Of a stretch of 11,785 nt of DNA, positions 1 to 6,484 are shown in pieces (within the stretch, counting starts at the first letter, position 1; each line of letters begins with the position of its first letter). The stretch comes from CBDUWP01 sp965370955. Lineage in GTDB: Bacteria; Planctomycetota; Phycisphaerae; Sedimentisphaerales; Anaerobacaceae. Below the pieces are notes generated by a model. That model worked only from the letters and a program-made list of their open reading frames with translations, did not search any database and was not told the DNA's origin. A program made the position numbers and the translations under genes. The stretch covers positions 1-11,785 of the forward strand of contig CBDUWP010000044.1 of NCBI GenBank assembly GCA_965370955.1. The letters run 5' to 3'.

Positions 1-1
1 G

Positions 2-514
2 GCTAGCTGGGAATTTAGTCCGGTAGGCGATCCAGTTAGAATAATTATTTGTTTAGCTTTGGTTGGTGCTATTGCAGGATTTTTGCCGTTTAATAGGCAT
101 CCAGCAAAAATTTTCATGGGCGATGCAGGCAGTATGCTGCTCGGATTTCTGGTGGCGACCTTGATGGTTTTGTTCGGCGAAAAAATACCTCGTTGGTGGA
201 TGGCATCTATTGTGGTTTTTGGTCTACCTATTCTCGACACAGCTGTGGCGATGGTTCGCAGATTCATAAATCGTAAGCCAATTTTTGTATCCGACAGAGG
301 ACATCTTTATGATCAGCTAATAGATCGTGGAATGTCACTCAAGCAGAGCATTAGAACCTGTTATTTGATAGCGGGGCTTTATGCTTTTATTGGCCTCGCG
401 ATGAGCCAACTTCGGACTAGATATGCTGCGGTTATTTATGTAATAGTTATTGTAATTTCAGCTTTGATAGTTTGGAAAAAAGGCTTTCTCAAGATTTTAA
501 AATGCTCAAATTGA
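2..514 (+). CDS. WecA/MraY-superfamily polyprenyl-phosphate sugar-1-phosphate transferase (C-terminal part)
   Basis: The reading frame is open from base 2, so the gene begins before the window and only about 170 C-terminal residues are present. Family members transfer a sugar-1-phosphate from a UDP-sugar to undecaprenyl phosphate at the cytoplasmic membrane, starting synthesis of O-antigen, teichoic acid or other envelope glycans. The sequence shows the family signature NRHPAKIFMGDAGSMLLGF (bases 92-148), which carries a conserved Asp, then the PILDT motif at about bases 230-244 and hydrophobic helices between and after them. Where WecA and TagO usually have an HxHH motif, this protein has HLYDQLIDRG (about bases 301-330). 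The stop lies 9 bases from the stop of the convergent gene. WecA-like is more likely than MraY because the MraY HHHFE motif is absent; the actual sugar cannot be read from the sequence. Confidence 0.85.
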   Translation, partial: ASWEFSPVGDPVRIIICLALVGAIAGFLPFNRHPAKIFMGDAGSMLLGFLVATLMVLFGEKIPRWWMASIVVFGLPILDTAVAMVRRFINRKPIFVSDRGHLYDQLIDRGMSLKQSIRTCYLIAGLYAFIGLAMSQLRTRYAAVIYVIVIVISALIVWKKGFLKILKCSN

Positions 515-531
515 CCTTGTTTGTCATTTTG
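507..531. terminator. Imperfect hairpin spanning both convergent stop codons
   Basis: Bases 507-515 (CAAATTGAC) pair with 523-531 (GTCATTTTG), with one T-T mismatch and a 7-base loop. The TGA of the plus gene (512-514) faces the TGA of the minus gene (526-524) in the stem. There is no long T-tract on either side, so a role as a weak bidirectional terminator is inference. Confidence 0.35.
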
Positions 532-2017
532 ATTTGCTATCAATAATCTTCCAAATCACACCTATTTTTTCTGTTGTATAGATTTTGCTATCGTTGATCA
601 GATAAATGTCGTTATCTTGGTTAATCCAACTTTGCAGAGGTTTTGATCGCAGGTCTGGAGTGTTTTTACTGGCTGCTATCGCAGAGATTATTTTTATATC
701 TGGCCTTTGGCCGTTAATCTGTTGATTGAGTAATAAAGGATATACTGTTGTGTTGTCAGCGGCGATAACGCCATTTAGCTCAATCTGCTCAAAAACTGCT
801 GTCGCAAATTCATCCGCTCCTTTATAGCCTGTTCGCCAAGGCTGCAGAAACCATTTATAATCATCCCTGAATGCTATGTTAGATCTGGTTGCGATGTTAA
901 ATCCTGTTTTTTTTGCAATCGAAGGGGCTATATTGTATATGAAAATCGTAAAAAAGGCTGATCCCAAAATTATATACAAACATTTTTTTTCGCTGAAACT
1001 TTGGCTCAAACGATAACAGCCAAGCCCTGCTAAAATTGAAGCCAAAGTATAAAATGGGATAAAAAAGGCGTATCTGTCAACAACTGTGTAACGAAAAGCG
1101 AAGAGCAAGAAACCAGTCAATAAGGCAAAGAATATTATGGTGTATATTTTTGATGGAGATGGCTTTTTTACGCTGAATAGTCCCACTAAACAAAATATGG
1201 CCAAAGGTGACGGAAAATTGTAGCATATCAACAATAGATTTTCTTTGATGATTTTAAGTGACATTGTGCAATTTAAAACGTCTTTTTGCCAGCCTTGACC
1301 AAATAAAGCTGATTTAATAATTGTTGCAATATCACCTGTTACGATAAAATTTTTGATAATTAAAATTTCATAGGGCAATGCCCCTACAATCCAAAAGACA
1401 GCCATGATAATCAAGGGTTTGATCTGGATTTGTTTTTTAATTATGAGCCAAATGATCATCGCAAAATAACAAGTAAAGCCTATAGAGCCCAGCATGTGGT
1501 TCGCAATGGAAAGGCCATTCAAAAATCCGAGCATGTAAAGAAAACTAATTTTGCGTGTCTGGAAATATCGCAGTAAAACGATTAGTTCCGCTAGCATTAT
1601 TGCTATATATAGGTTATATGTTTCACAAATTGCGGCATGTCGCCAGAATGTGTGCGATAAAGCCAATGTCACGGCAGCGGCTATTGCCGGTGTTGTTTTT
1701 TTTGTCCAGATCTTTAATAGCAAAAATATGTTTGCGACAGCTAGTGCCGCAATTATAGCACCGGTTATATTGATGCGGTGAAGGACATTTCCAATTGGAA
1801 TGTATTTGGCGACAATAGCAATCATATAGAAGAGAGGGTGGGACAGAGCCAAGCCAAGTTTGCCCTCGACGTCATTGTGCCAAACGCGATATTGTATCAT
1901 TCCGCTATCTTGCCACAGGGCTGACGGTGCGCAAGTCAAAACATACAGGATTGCTGCAATCGCAAAAACAGCTAGATACGCTTTGCTGTTACTGAGTTTT
2001 GATTTATCATTTATCAT
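524..2017 (-). CDS. DUF2723-like (TMEM260-type) multi-spanning membrane protein
   Basis: This is a 497-residue integral membrane protein. The N-terminus after the first helix has the APSALWQDSG pattern followed by SHPLFY (residues 30-64), matching the DUF2723 signature in which a Trp-Gln-Asp-Ser-Gly segment precedes an H-P-x-x-Y segment. About ten hydrophobic helices follow to near residue 355, and a soluble tail begins at about residue 375. The tail contains a DNTTxYPLLLNQQxxGxRPDI pattern (about residues 421-441), also typical of this family. Related eukaryotic TMEM260 proteins are O-mannosyltransferases with a GT-C-like fold, so a lipid-linked sugar transferase acting on the periplasmic side is plausible but not shown. 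The ATG is one base after the stop of the mannose-6-phosphate isomerase gene, which implies translational coupling and a shared operon; its own ribosome-binding site is weak. Confidence 0.7.
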   Translation of the reverse strand: MINDKSKLSNSKAYLAVFAIAAILYVLTCAPSALWQDSGMIQYRVWHNDVEGKLGLALSHPLFYMIAIVAKYIPIGNVLHRINITGAIIAALAVANIFLLLKIWTKKTTPAIAAAVTLALSHTFWRHAAICETYNLYIAIMLAELIVLLRYFQTRKISFLYMLGFLNGLSIANHMLGSIGFTCYFAMIIWLIIKKQIQIKPLIIMAVFWIVGALPYEILIIKNFIVTGDIATIIKSALFGQGWQKDVLNCTMSLKIIKENLLLICYNFPSPLAIFCLVGLFSVKKPSPSKIYTIIFFALLTGFLLFAFRYTVVDRYAFFIPFYTLASILAGLGCYRLSQSFSEKKCLYIILGSAFFTIFIYNIAPSIAKKTGFNIATRSNIAFRDDYKWFLQPWRTGYKGADEFATAVFEQIELNGVIAADNTTVYPLLLNQQINGQRPDIKIISAIAASKNTPDLRSKPLQSWINQDNDIYLINDSKIYTTEKIGVIWKIIDSKSK

Positions 2018-2018
2018 C

Positions 2019-2963
2019 TTATATGGTTGCTATTAAATATTCACAATCTATTTGACTTTTGATTTGGCATTGGCAAACGGCAGGCATCAGCAATGTGTCG
2101 CCAGCTGAAAAATCTACATTTGTATCTTTACAGTTAATTTGTCCGTCACCTTTAATTATGACAACAGCTCTCATTTTCCCTGCCGAAAATTCTTGGCAAG
2201 TATCAGATTTTTGCTGATATTTATCCACCTTAAAGAAATCGCAATCGATAAGTCGCCCTGATTTTTTTATGGTTACATTTTCTTTCGGCATATCAAAATT
2301 TATGCTTTCCATTGCGTCATCGATATGCAGTTGGCGGCTTTTGCCGTTGCTGTCGGTTCTATTCCAATCGAAAACTCGGTATGTTGTGTCAGAAGGTGTT
2401 TGAATTTCTGCAACCAACAGGCCCTTGCCTATTGCGTGAACGAGCCCGGCCGGCAGAAAGTGACATTCGCCAGCTGAAACAATAATCTTCTCGAGCAAAT
2501 CAGCGGTTGTGCCGTCTTCAATCGCTTGCCTAAATTGTTCCTTCGTGACATCAGGCTTTAATCCCTTGTATATTGCGGCGTCATCTTGAGCCTCGATTAT
2601 ATACCAGCATTCCGTCTTAGGGTCGCCTTTGCCTGTCCTTCGGCAAGTTTCTATGTCTGGATGTACTTGCAAACTCAAATCATCTTGGGCATCTAAAATT
2701 TTAATCAAAAGGCCAAAAGGCGGTTTGTAATTGTCTTGGCCTGTAATATCGCTGCCGAATCGCTCAATTATTTTGTCAATGGTCTCGCCTGCTAACGGCC
2801 CATTTGTCACGATAGATTTATCATCTGGCAGATCAGCGAGTTCCCAGCTTTCACCAATTTTGATATCTTTAGGAATGGCTTTGCCGAAAAAAGTTTTTAG
2901 CTTATCGCCGCCCCAAATCCGCTCTTTGAATATGGGTTTAAATTTTAATGGATAAATCTTCAT
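2019..2963 (-). CDS. manA: Mannose-6-phosphate isomerase, class I
   Basis: This 314-residue cytoplasmic, zinc-dependent enzyme interconverts mannose-6-phosphate and fructose-6-phosphate, linking glycolysis to GDP-mannose and glycan synthesis. The N-terminus (YPLKFKPIFKERIWGG, residues 4-19) is the family hallmark. The cupin metal ligands are visible as Gln99 and His101 (SLQVHPD), Glu118 (KTECWY) and His176 (GLVHAIG). They are followed by the AEIQTPSDTTYRVFDWNR segment (185-202), whose Arg196 is the likely catalytic arginine. A second, smaller cupin-like domain fills the C-terminus. The length fits the short Bacillus-type enzymes. A TTG at 2990 would add nine residues, but ATG 2963 has GAGGT seven bases upstream and the expected family start, so it is preferred. 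A good promoter lies just upstream, and the DUF2723-like gene follows after one base. Confidence 0.92.
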   Translation of the reverse strand: MKIYPLKFKPIFKERIWGGDKLKTFFGKAIPKDIKIGESWELADLPDDKSIVTNGPLAGETIDKIIERFGSDITGQDNYKPPFGLLIKILDAQDDLSLQVHPDIETCRRTGKGDPKTECWYIIEAQDDAAIYKGLKPDVTKEQFRQAIEDGTTADLLEKIIVSAGECHFLPAGLVHAIGKGLLVAEIQTPSDTTYRVFDWNRTDSNGKSRQLHIDDAMESINFDMPKENVTIKKSGRLIDCDFFKVDKYQQKSDTCQEFSAGKMRAVVIIKGDGQINCKDTNVDFSAGDTLLMPAVCQCQIKSQIDCEYLIATI

Positions 2964-2994
2964 AGTTACCTCAAATAATTTGAAAACCAAGCTG

Positions 2995-3023
2995 ATTCTA
3001 ATATCGTTTAGTTTGATTGTCCA
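2995..3023 (-). promoter_or_regulatory. Sigma-70-type promoter for the manA operon
   Basis: Read on the minus strand, TGGACA (3023-3018; five of six match TTGACA) is separated by exactly 17 bases from TAGAAT (3000-2995; five of six match TATAAT). Transcription would begin near 2988, giving a leader of about 25 bases with the ribosome-binding site in it. This supports ATG 2963 as the start, because the alternative TTG at 2990 would be at or before the transcript start. The -35 box begins seven bases after the amidase stop. Confidence 0.6.
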
Positions 3024-3029
3024 GTTTGT

Positions 3030-3953
3030 TTATCGCAAAAGAAAATCACATATACCGTTTGCTATTGATTCGGCCATGAGATTTTGATATCTACTGGTTT
3101 TTAGGAGTTTTGCGTCATTGATGTTTGAAAGATAACCAGTCTCTATCAAAACCGCAGGTGTGATGGTTTTTGTCAAAACTCTAAAATTGGCTTTTTTGAT
3201 TCCGCGATTTTTTATTCGGCCAGCTTTCAAAGCATTGGTTATATCTTTAGCAGCAAGGCGTGACCTTTGTGGAGCTGATTTGGCAATGTAAATCGATGAA
3301 CCTCTAGCTCTTGAATTCGGGGCCGAATCTGCGTGGATGCTGACAAACAAATTTGGCCTGTAGCTGTTAGATATTTGGGCTCGATTGTTGAGCTGGATGA
3401 ATCGATCGCTATTTCTTGTTAAAACGATTTTGACGCCTCTGTTTTTTAGAATTTTGGCCAACTTTTTGGTTATAGCTAAATTCACATCCTTTTCTTGTAA
3501 GCCTATTGTGCTGATTGCTCCCGGATCTTTGCCGCCATGGCCAGCATCTATAACTACTGTGCCTCGCACTTGGCGATGTTTTTTTATAGGTGGCCGGTCC
3601 CCATTTTTTTTCACTTTCAAGATTTTGTCAATAATAGCAGGGGTAACATAGAAAATGCCATTTACATCTTTCGATAAGCCAACCTTGCCGATGGTTTCGC
3701 CGTTGACATAAATTTCGCCGCTTGTGTAGGTGAAAATCAAAACCATGTTTGCAGCGTCTTGAAACTGAACGTAGGTATTATTAGTCTCGGTGATTTTCAT
3801 GCCTAGCTTGTGAGCCAACATATCGATAGCGATCCAGTTGTGTTTGGTTGTGGTAAACAAATCCTGATCGCTATGGATATTTTCCGATTGGCAGCCAACC
3901 ATAGCTAACAAAATACATGATAGCATCGCTGATAAAATAATTTTTCTATACAT
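3030..3953 (-). CDS. N-acetylmuramoyl-L-alanine amidase (Amidase_3) lipoprotein
   Basis: This 307-residue protein cleaves the amide bond between N-acetylmuramic acid and L-alanine in peptidoglycan, acting in the periplasm. The first 21 residues form a lipoprotein signal peptide ending in AMVGC, with Cys21 as the likely lipidated residue; Met at -3 is slightly off the usual lipobox. Residues 32-112 resemble the copper-amine-oxidase N-terminal-like domain (hydrophobic strands, IYVNGETIG, then YVTPAIID), a common envelope-binding module. The Amidase_3 catalytic domain spans about 131-305, with zinc ligands His139 (DAGHGG), Glu154 (QEKD) and His207 (SIHAD), and catalytic Glu271 (LIETGYLSN). All key residues are present, so the enzyme should be active. 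No strong ribosome-binding site precedes the ATG. The upstream gene on the same strand ends 63 bases away. Confidence 0.92.
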   Translation of the reverse strand: MYRKIILSAMLSCILLAMVGCQSENIHSDQDLFTTTKHNWIAIDMLAHKLGMKITETNNTYVQFQDAANMVLIFTYTSGEIYVNGETIGKVGLSKDVNGIFYVTPAIIDKILKVKKNGDRPPIKKHRQVRGTVVIDAGHGGKDPGAISTIGLQEKDVNLAITKKLAKILKNRGVKIVLTRNSDRFIQLNNRAQISNSYRPNLFVSIHADSAPNSRARGSSIYIAKSAPQRSRLAAKDITNALKAGRIKNRGIKKANFRVLTKTITPAVLIETGYLSNINDAKLLKTSRYQNLMAESIANGICDFLLR

Positions 3954-4016
3954 AGAAGCTTACTCGGTATTCCTATTGGATTTAGTTTAATTTTGACTGG
4001 GATTCAAAAAGCCAAA

Positions 4017-4814
4017 TCAATGATGGCTGGTAATCTTGGATTTATCTCTTACGATCAATAATGGAAATATGATGTCACTTAAACAGCAGGGGACCCAGAC
4101 CGCGATAAATAGTACGACAAAAATCCCCAGCATTATTGCGAGAGTGATAGGGCTGTTGAGGTTAGCCAAAACGTGGAAAGATGATGCCCAAGTGCTTATG
4201 AGGACATGAGCTGAATGGGACAATTTGGTTTCCGGCCGTAAAAAGGCTATGAAGATGCCTAGTATTGCGGCAGGATTAACCAGATACCAATGTTCGATGA
4301 ATCCCAGATGCAATTTGGATTTATGATTGTGGTCTTGATTGGCGTGATTATGTTGAGCACAATCTTCGCCCGCTTGCTCGTTTGCCTTATTATGGTCATG
4401 GGATTGAGAATGCGAAGGGATAGAAACATTTGAGTTTGGCTCATGAGTTTGAGTATGCGAAGGGATAGAAACATTTGAGTTCGGCTCATGGGATTGAGAA
4501 TGCGAAGGGATAGAAACATTTAAAAAAGTTTCGCCGAAAAAAGGAATGATGCAATCGCTTATGGTGGCGATGCCAACTGAGCCAAAATAGCCGACAATAA
4601 GTAAGATTAGTATGTTTTTTTTCTTAGCATATTTCAAATATAGCGATGTTGTGACCATTGCGCTTAATAGAACGTGGGCAGGATGAAAGACAGCAAATAA
4701 TTTTAGATTGATGCCGGAACTGAAGTTTTTGAAAATCAGCATTGCGATGATGCCGGTCGCTGCACCAAACATAGTAAAGGGGATATGGCTTTTAATTTCC
4801 TTGATAAGGTTCAT
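4017..4814 (-). CDS. Six-helix membrane protein with His-rich repetitive loop, possible metal transporter
   Basis: I do not recognise this 265-residue family. Hydrophobic segments lie at about 11-28, 39-61, 68-93, 176-193, 200-219 and 223-255. Positive charges (KYAKKK 61-66, RPETK 193-197, RDKSK 256-260) place the N- and C-termini in the cytoplasm and the 99-175 loop outside. That loop has 13 histidines, including three 15-residue repeats (99-113, 114-128, 129-143; pattern NVSIPSHxQxHxxNx). The two halves look duplicated: HxAHVLxS occurs at 44-51 and 200-207, and an SD followed by hydrophobic residues and Pro occurs at 86-91 and 246-251. Metal transport or sensing is inferred from the histidines and architecture only. 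A TTG at 4853 would extend the frame by 13 residues, but ATG 4814 has GAGG five bases upstream. It is transcribed divergently from ribF. Confidence 0.75.
   Translation of the reverse strand: MNLIKEIKSHIPFTMFGAATGIIAMLIFKNFSSGINLKLFAVFHPAHVLLSAMVTTSLYLKYAKKKNILILLIVGYFGSVGIATISDCIIPFFGETFLNVSIPSHSQSHEPNSNVSIPSHTQTHEPNSNVSIPSHSQSHDHNKANEQAGEDCAQHNHANQDHNHKSKLHLGFIEHWYLVNPAAILGIFIAFLRPETKLSHSAHVLISTWASSFHVLANLNSPITLAIMLGIFVVLFIAVWVPCCLSDIIFPLLIVRDKSKITSHH
4396..4521. repeat. 45-bp tandem repeat, 2.8 copies, inside the His-rich membrane protein gene
   Basis: Units start at 4396, 4441 and 4486, with a period of exactly 45 bases, so each unit encodes 15 residues in frame. The first and third copies are identical over 36 bases; the middle copy differs from them at three positions there, and the first two copies differ at one more. 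The third copy diverges after base 4521. Copy number could change by slippage without breaking the frame. Confidence 0.95.
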
Positions 4815-4870
4815 GCAATCCTCGGCTCCTGCAACAAAAATAGTAGCGGCCAATCGCTAAGATACAGCGA

Positions 4871-4898
4871 ATTCTATCATGTTTGTATTAAATTGCAA
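4871..4898 (-). promoter_or_regulatory. Candidate promoter for the His-rich membrane protein gene
   Basis: On the minus strand TTGCAA (4898-4893) is followed after 16 bases by TAGAAT (4876-4871), which carries an upstream TG in the extended -10 position. Transcription would start near 4864, about 50 bases before ATG 4814. Confidence 0.45.
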
Positions 4899-4921
4899 AT
4901 TACTTACGATTTTTATATTCA
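4893..4921 (+). promoter_or_regulatory. Candidate promoter for ribF sharing the -35 element
   Basis: The self-complementary TTGCAA at 4893-4898 can also serve as a -35 box to the right, with TATATT (4914-4919, spacer 15) or TATTCA (4916-4921, spacer 17) as the -10. Both spacings or matches are imperfect, so this is a tentative call. Confidence 0.3.
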
Positions 4922-4989
4922 AAGCGGCTGCGTAATGTCATAAGATGGCGGGCTGTAAGAGTATATTAGTCAAGGGCGTATTTGAATCA

Positions 4990-5970
4990 ATGAAGATAAT
5001 CAAAGGCATACAAGAATTTCGTGATTTTCACCAAAAGGGTGTTTTGACGATAGGCAATTTTGACGGATTGCATCTTGGCCATCAAAAGGTGTTGGCTATA
5101 GCTAGAAGAAAAGCTGATCAATATCAGTGTAAACTTGTGGCTATGACGTTTGATCCTCATCCAGTGGCAGTGATTTGTCCAGATAGGGCTCCCGGAGTGT
5201 TGACGCAGCTGGCTTATAAGAAGCAGCTTGTTACGGAGCAGGCGGTTGATTATTTGGTTGTTCTGGAAGCAACGAAAGAATTGCTGGCGATTAGCTATCG
5301 AGATTTCATTGAGAACATTATCATGCCGTCTATGGATGTGGCAGAGATTGTCGAGGGTGATGATTTTAATTTTGGCGCAGGCAGAGACGGTAACGTACAA
5401 ATGCTAAAGCAGCTTCTTTTCGGTCGAGTAGATGTTACTGAGGTCAAGTCTCTCTATTTGACTGATTCAAAAGGTCAGCAAATAGAGATATCCAGTACGA
5501 TGATAAGAGCTGAGATTTTGGCAGGCCGTGTTGGGCAAGCTGCTAGTTTGCTTGGCAGGTTTTATCGATTGTCTGGCGAAATTGTTAAGGGAAAATCGCT
5601 TGGCAAAGGAATTGGTTTTCCAACATTGAATTTGGATTTATCGAAAATCAAAAGCGGTAACCAAATAATACCAGCTGATGGTGTTTATATGGCTAACGTC
5701 AGAATTGCTGATGACATGCTCGATTTTAAAAATCATGAGATGATATTGGCGGCGGTTAGTGTTGGTCATTGCCCAAGTATTGCAGGTGGTTTGCCATTGA
5801 CCATAGAAGCGCATTTATTAACAGATAAATCGATTGAAATGAACAAAAAATTCATTGCTATAGATTTTATAGATTTTGTGCGTTGCCAGCAAAAATTCGA
5901 TAATATTGACAAATTAACGACCCAGATAGCTAAAGATTGTGAAATAATCAAGAAAAAGATGCTTTTTTAG
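4990..5970 (+). CDS. ribF: Bifunctional riboflavin kinase / FAD synthetase
   Basis: The protein phosphorylates riboflavin to FMN and adenylates FMN to FAD in the cytoplasm. The N-terminal FAD-synthetase domain has the nucleotidyltransferase signature TIGNFDGLHLGHQ (residues 20-32), FDPHPVAV near 56-63 and ISSTMIR at 167-173. The C-terminal riboflavin kinase domain starts near residue 190, with GKSLGKGIGFPTLNLD (201-216) holding the PTxN motif, then DGVYMANV and TIEAHLL. The usual aspartate-rich DLYG segment after the HLL motif is replaced by TDKSIEMNKKF, which is divergent. ATG 4990 gives 326 residues and the family start MKIIKG. An ATG at 4945 would add 15 residues without family resemblance; neither has a convincing ribosome-binding site, so the start is the least certain part. 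Confidence 0.93.
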   Translation: MKIIKGIQEFRDFHQKGVLTIGNFDGLHLGHQKVLAIARRKADQYQCKLVAMTFDPHPVAVICPDRAPGVLTQLAYKKQLVTEQAVDYLVVLEATKELLAISYRDFIENIIMPSMDVAEIVEGDDFNFGAGRDGNVQMLKQLLFGRVDVTEVKSLYLTDSKGQQIEISSTMIRAEILAGRVGQAASLLGRFYRLSGEIVKGKSLGKGIGFPTLNLDLSKIKSGNQIIPADGVYMANVRIADDMLDFKNHEMILAAVSVGHCPSIAGGLPLTIEAHLLTDKSIEMNKKFIAIDFIDFVRCQQKFDNIDKLTTQIAKDCEIIKKKMLF

Positions 5971-6024
5971 TGTTTATTATGTCAAATGTGCAAAGAAAAG
6001 CTGTTTTTTAGGTTGTTTTTTTTG

Positions 6025-6030
6025 TATAAT
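6025..6030 (+). promoter_or_regulatory. Perfect -10 box upstream of the cold-shock gene
   Basis: TATAAT at 6025-6030 matches the consensus exactly, but only a T-rich segment lies at the -35 distance. If used, transcription begins near 6037 and leaves a leader of about 108 bases before ATG 6145. Confidence 0.5.
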
Positions 6031-6053
6031 GCCCCCGTTAGTTTTTAGTAATT

Positions 6054-6122
6054 GGATGAACAGCAAAAAAATTGTGGATTTTTTGACGCTTTTTCATCCT
6101 AAGTTTTTGCGTGTCAAAACGC
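6054..6122 (+). promoter_or_regulatory. Structured 5' leader of the cold-shock mRNA
   Basis: GGATGAA at 6054-6060 can pair with TTCATCC at 6093-6099, with inner support from AGC 6062-6064 with GCT 6088-6090 and A-tract 6065-6070 with T-tract 6079-6084. A second small hairpin can form from GCGT 6109-6112 and ACGC 6119-6122. Long folded leaders are known to control cspA-type genes by temperature; whether this one does is inference. Confidence 0.4.
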
Positions 6123-6144
6123 GTGTTTTTAAGGAGTGTATCAA

Positions 6145-6348
6145 ATGAGTGCAGGCACAGTAAAGTGGTTTAATGCAAGTAAAGGTTATGGTTTTATTAC
6201 TCCCGATGATGGTAGTGAAGATTTGTTTGTTCACTATTCAGAAATCAAGATTGATGGCTATGCCTCACTTGACGAGGGACAAAAGGTTAATTATGAAGTT
6301 GGCGAAGGCAAAAAAGGACCTTGCGCAACTAACGTAACACCAAGTTAA
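6145..6348 (+). CDS. Cold-shock domain protein (CspA family)
   Basis: This 67-residue protein is a single cold-shock domain, a five-stranded OB-fold that binds single-stranded RNA and DNA and melts RNA structure. Both nucleic-acid-binding motifs are present: RNP1 as KGYGFITP (residues 13-20) and RNP2 as DLFVHYSEI, preceded by the usual GTVKWFNASKG start. Length is normal for the family. The start is decided by AAGGAG at 6131-6136, eight bases before ATG 6145; a GTG at 6136 would lie inside that ribosome-binding site. The gene has a long leader with a consensus -10 box and is closed by a strong terminator, so it is probably transcribed alone. Paralogue identity (CspA, CspC and so on) cannot be given. 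Confidence 0.95.
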   Translation: MSAGTVKWFNASKGYGFITPDDGSEDLFVHYSEIKIDGYASLDEGQKVNYEVGEGKKGPCATNVTPS

Positions 6349-6375
6349 ATCTTTAGGTTCATATACTGCTAAATT

Positions 6376-6408
6376 AAGGCTTTGTTTTCGGACAAAGCCT
6401 TTTTTTTA
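6376..6408 (+). terminator. Rho-independent terminator after the cold-shock gene
   Basis: A perfect 10-bp stem (6376-6385 with 6392-6401) encloses a 6-base TTTCGG loop and is followed by a run of Ts through 6407. This separates the cold-shock transcript from the downstream lipoprotein gene. Confidence 0.92.
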
Positions 6409-6484
6409 TCTTTTTGTTATTTGATAGTTATGCGAGATGTTGTTACAATTGGTCGAAATTATTATTTACTTTGGAGATATCAAA

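Noticed and set aside
4259..4519. Minus-strand 86-residue frame with three MFLSLRI repeats
   Set aside because: It is a second frame of the 45-bp repeat inside the His-rich membrane protein gene; the repetition comes from the DNA repeat and the overlapping frame has the real protein features.
4396..4521. CRISPR-like direct repeats
   Set aside because: The repeats are contiguous without unique spacers and encode an in-frame peptide repeat.
4987..5400. Minus-strand 137-residue frame opposite ribF
   Set aside because: It lies fully inside ribF, has no motif and no ribosome-binding site, and has the skewed composition expected of an antisense shadow.
5955..6030. A- and T-rich runs after ribF as a terminator
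   Set aside because: AAAAA and TTTTT can pair around GATGC, but the stem has no G-C pairs, so I do not call a terminator.
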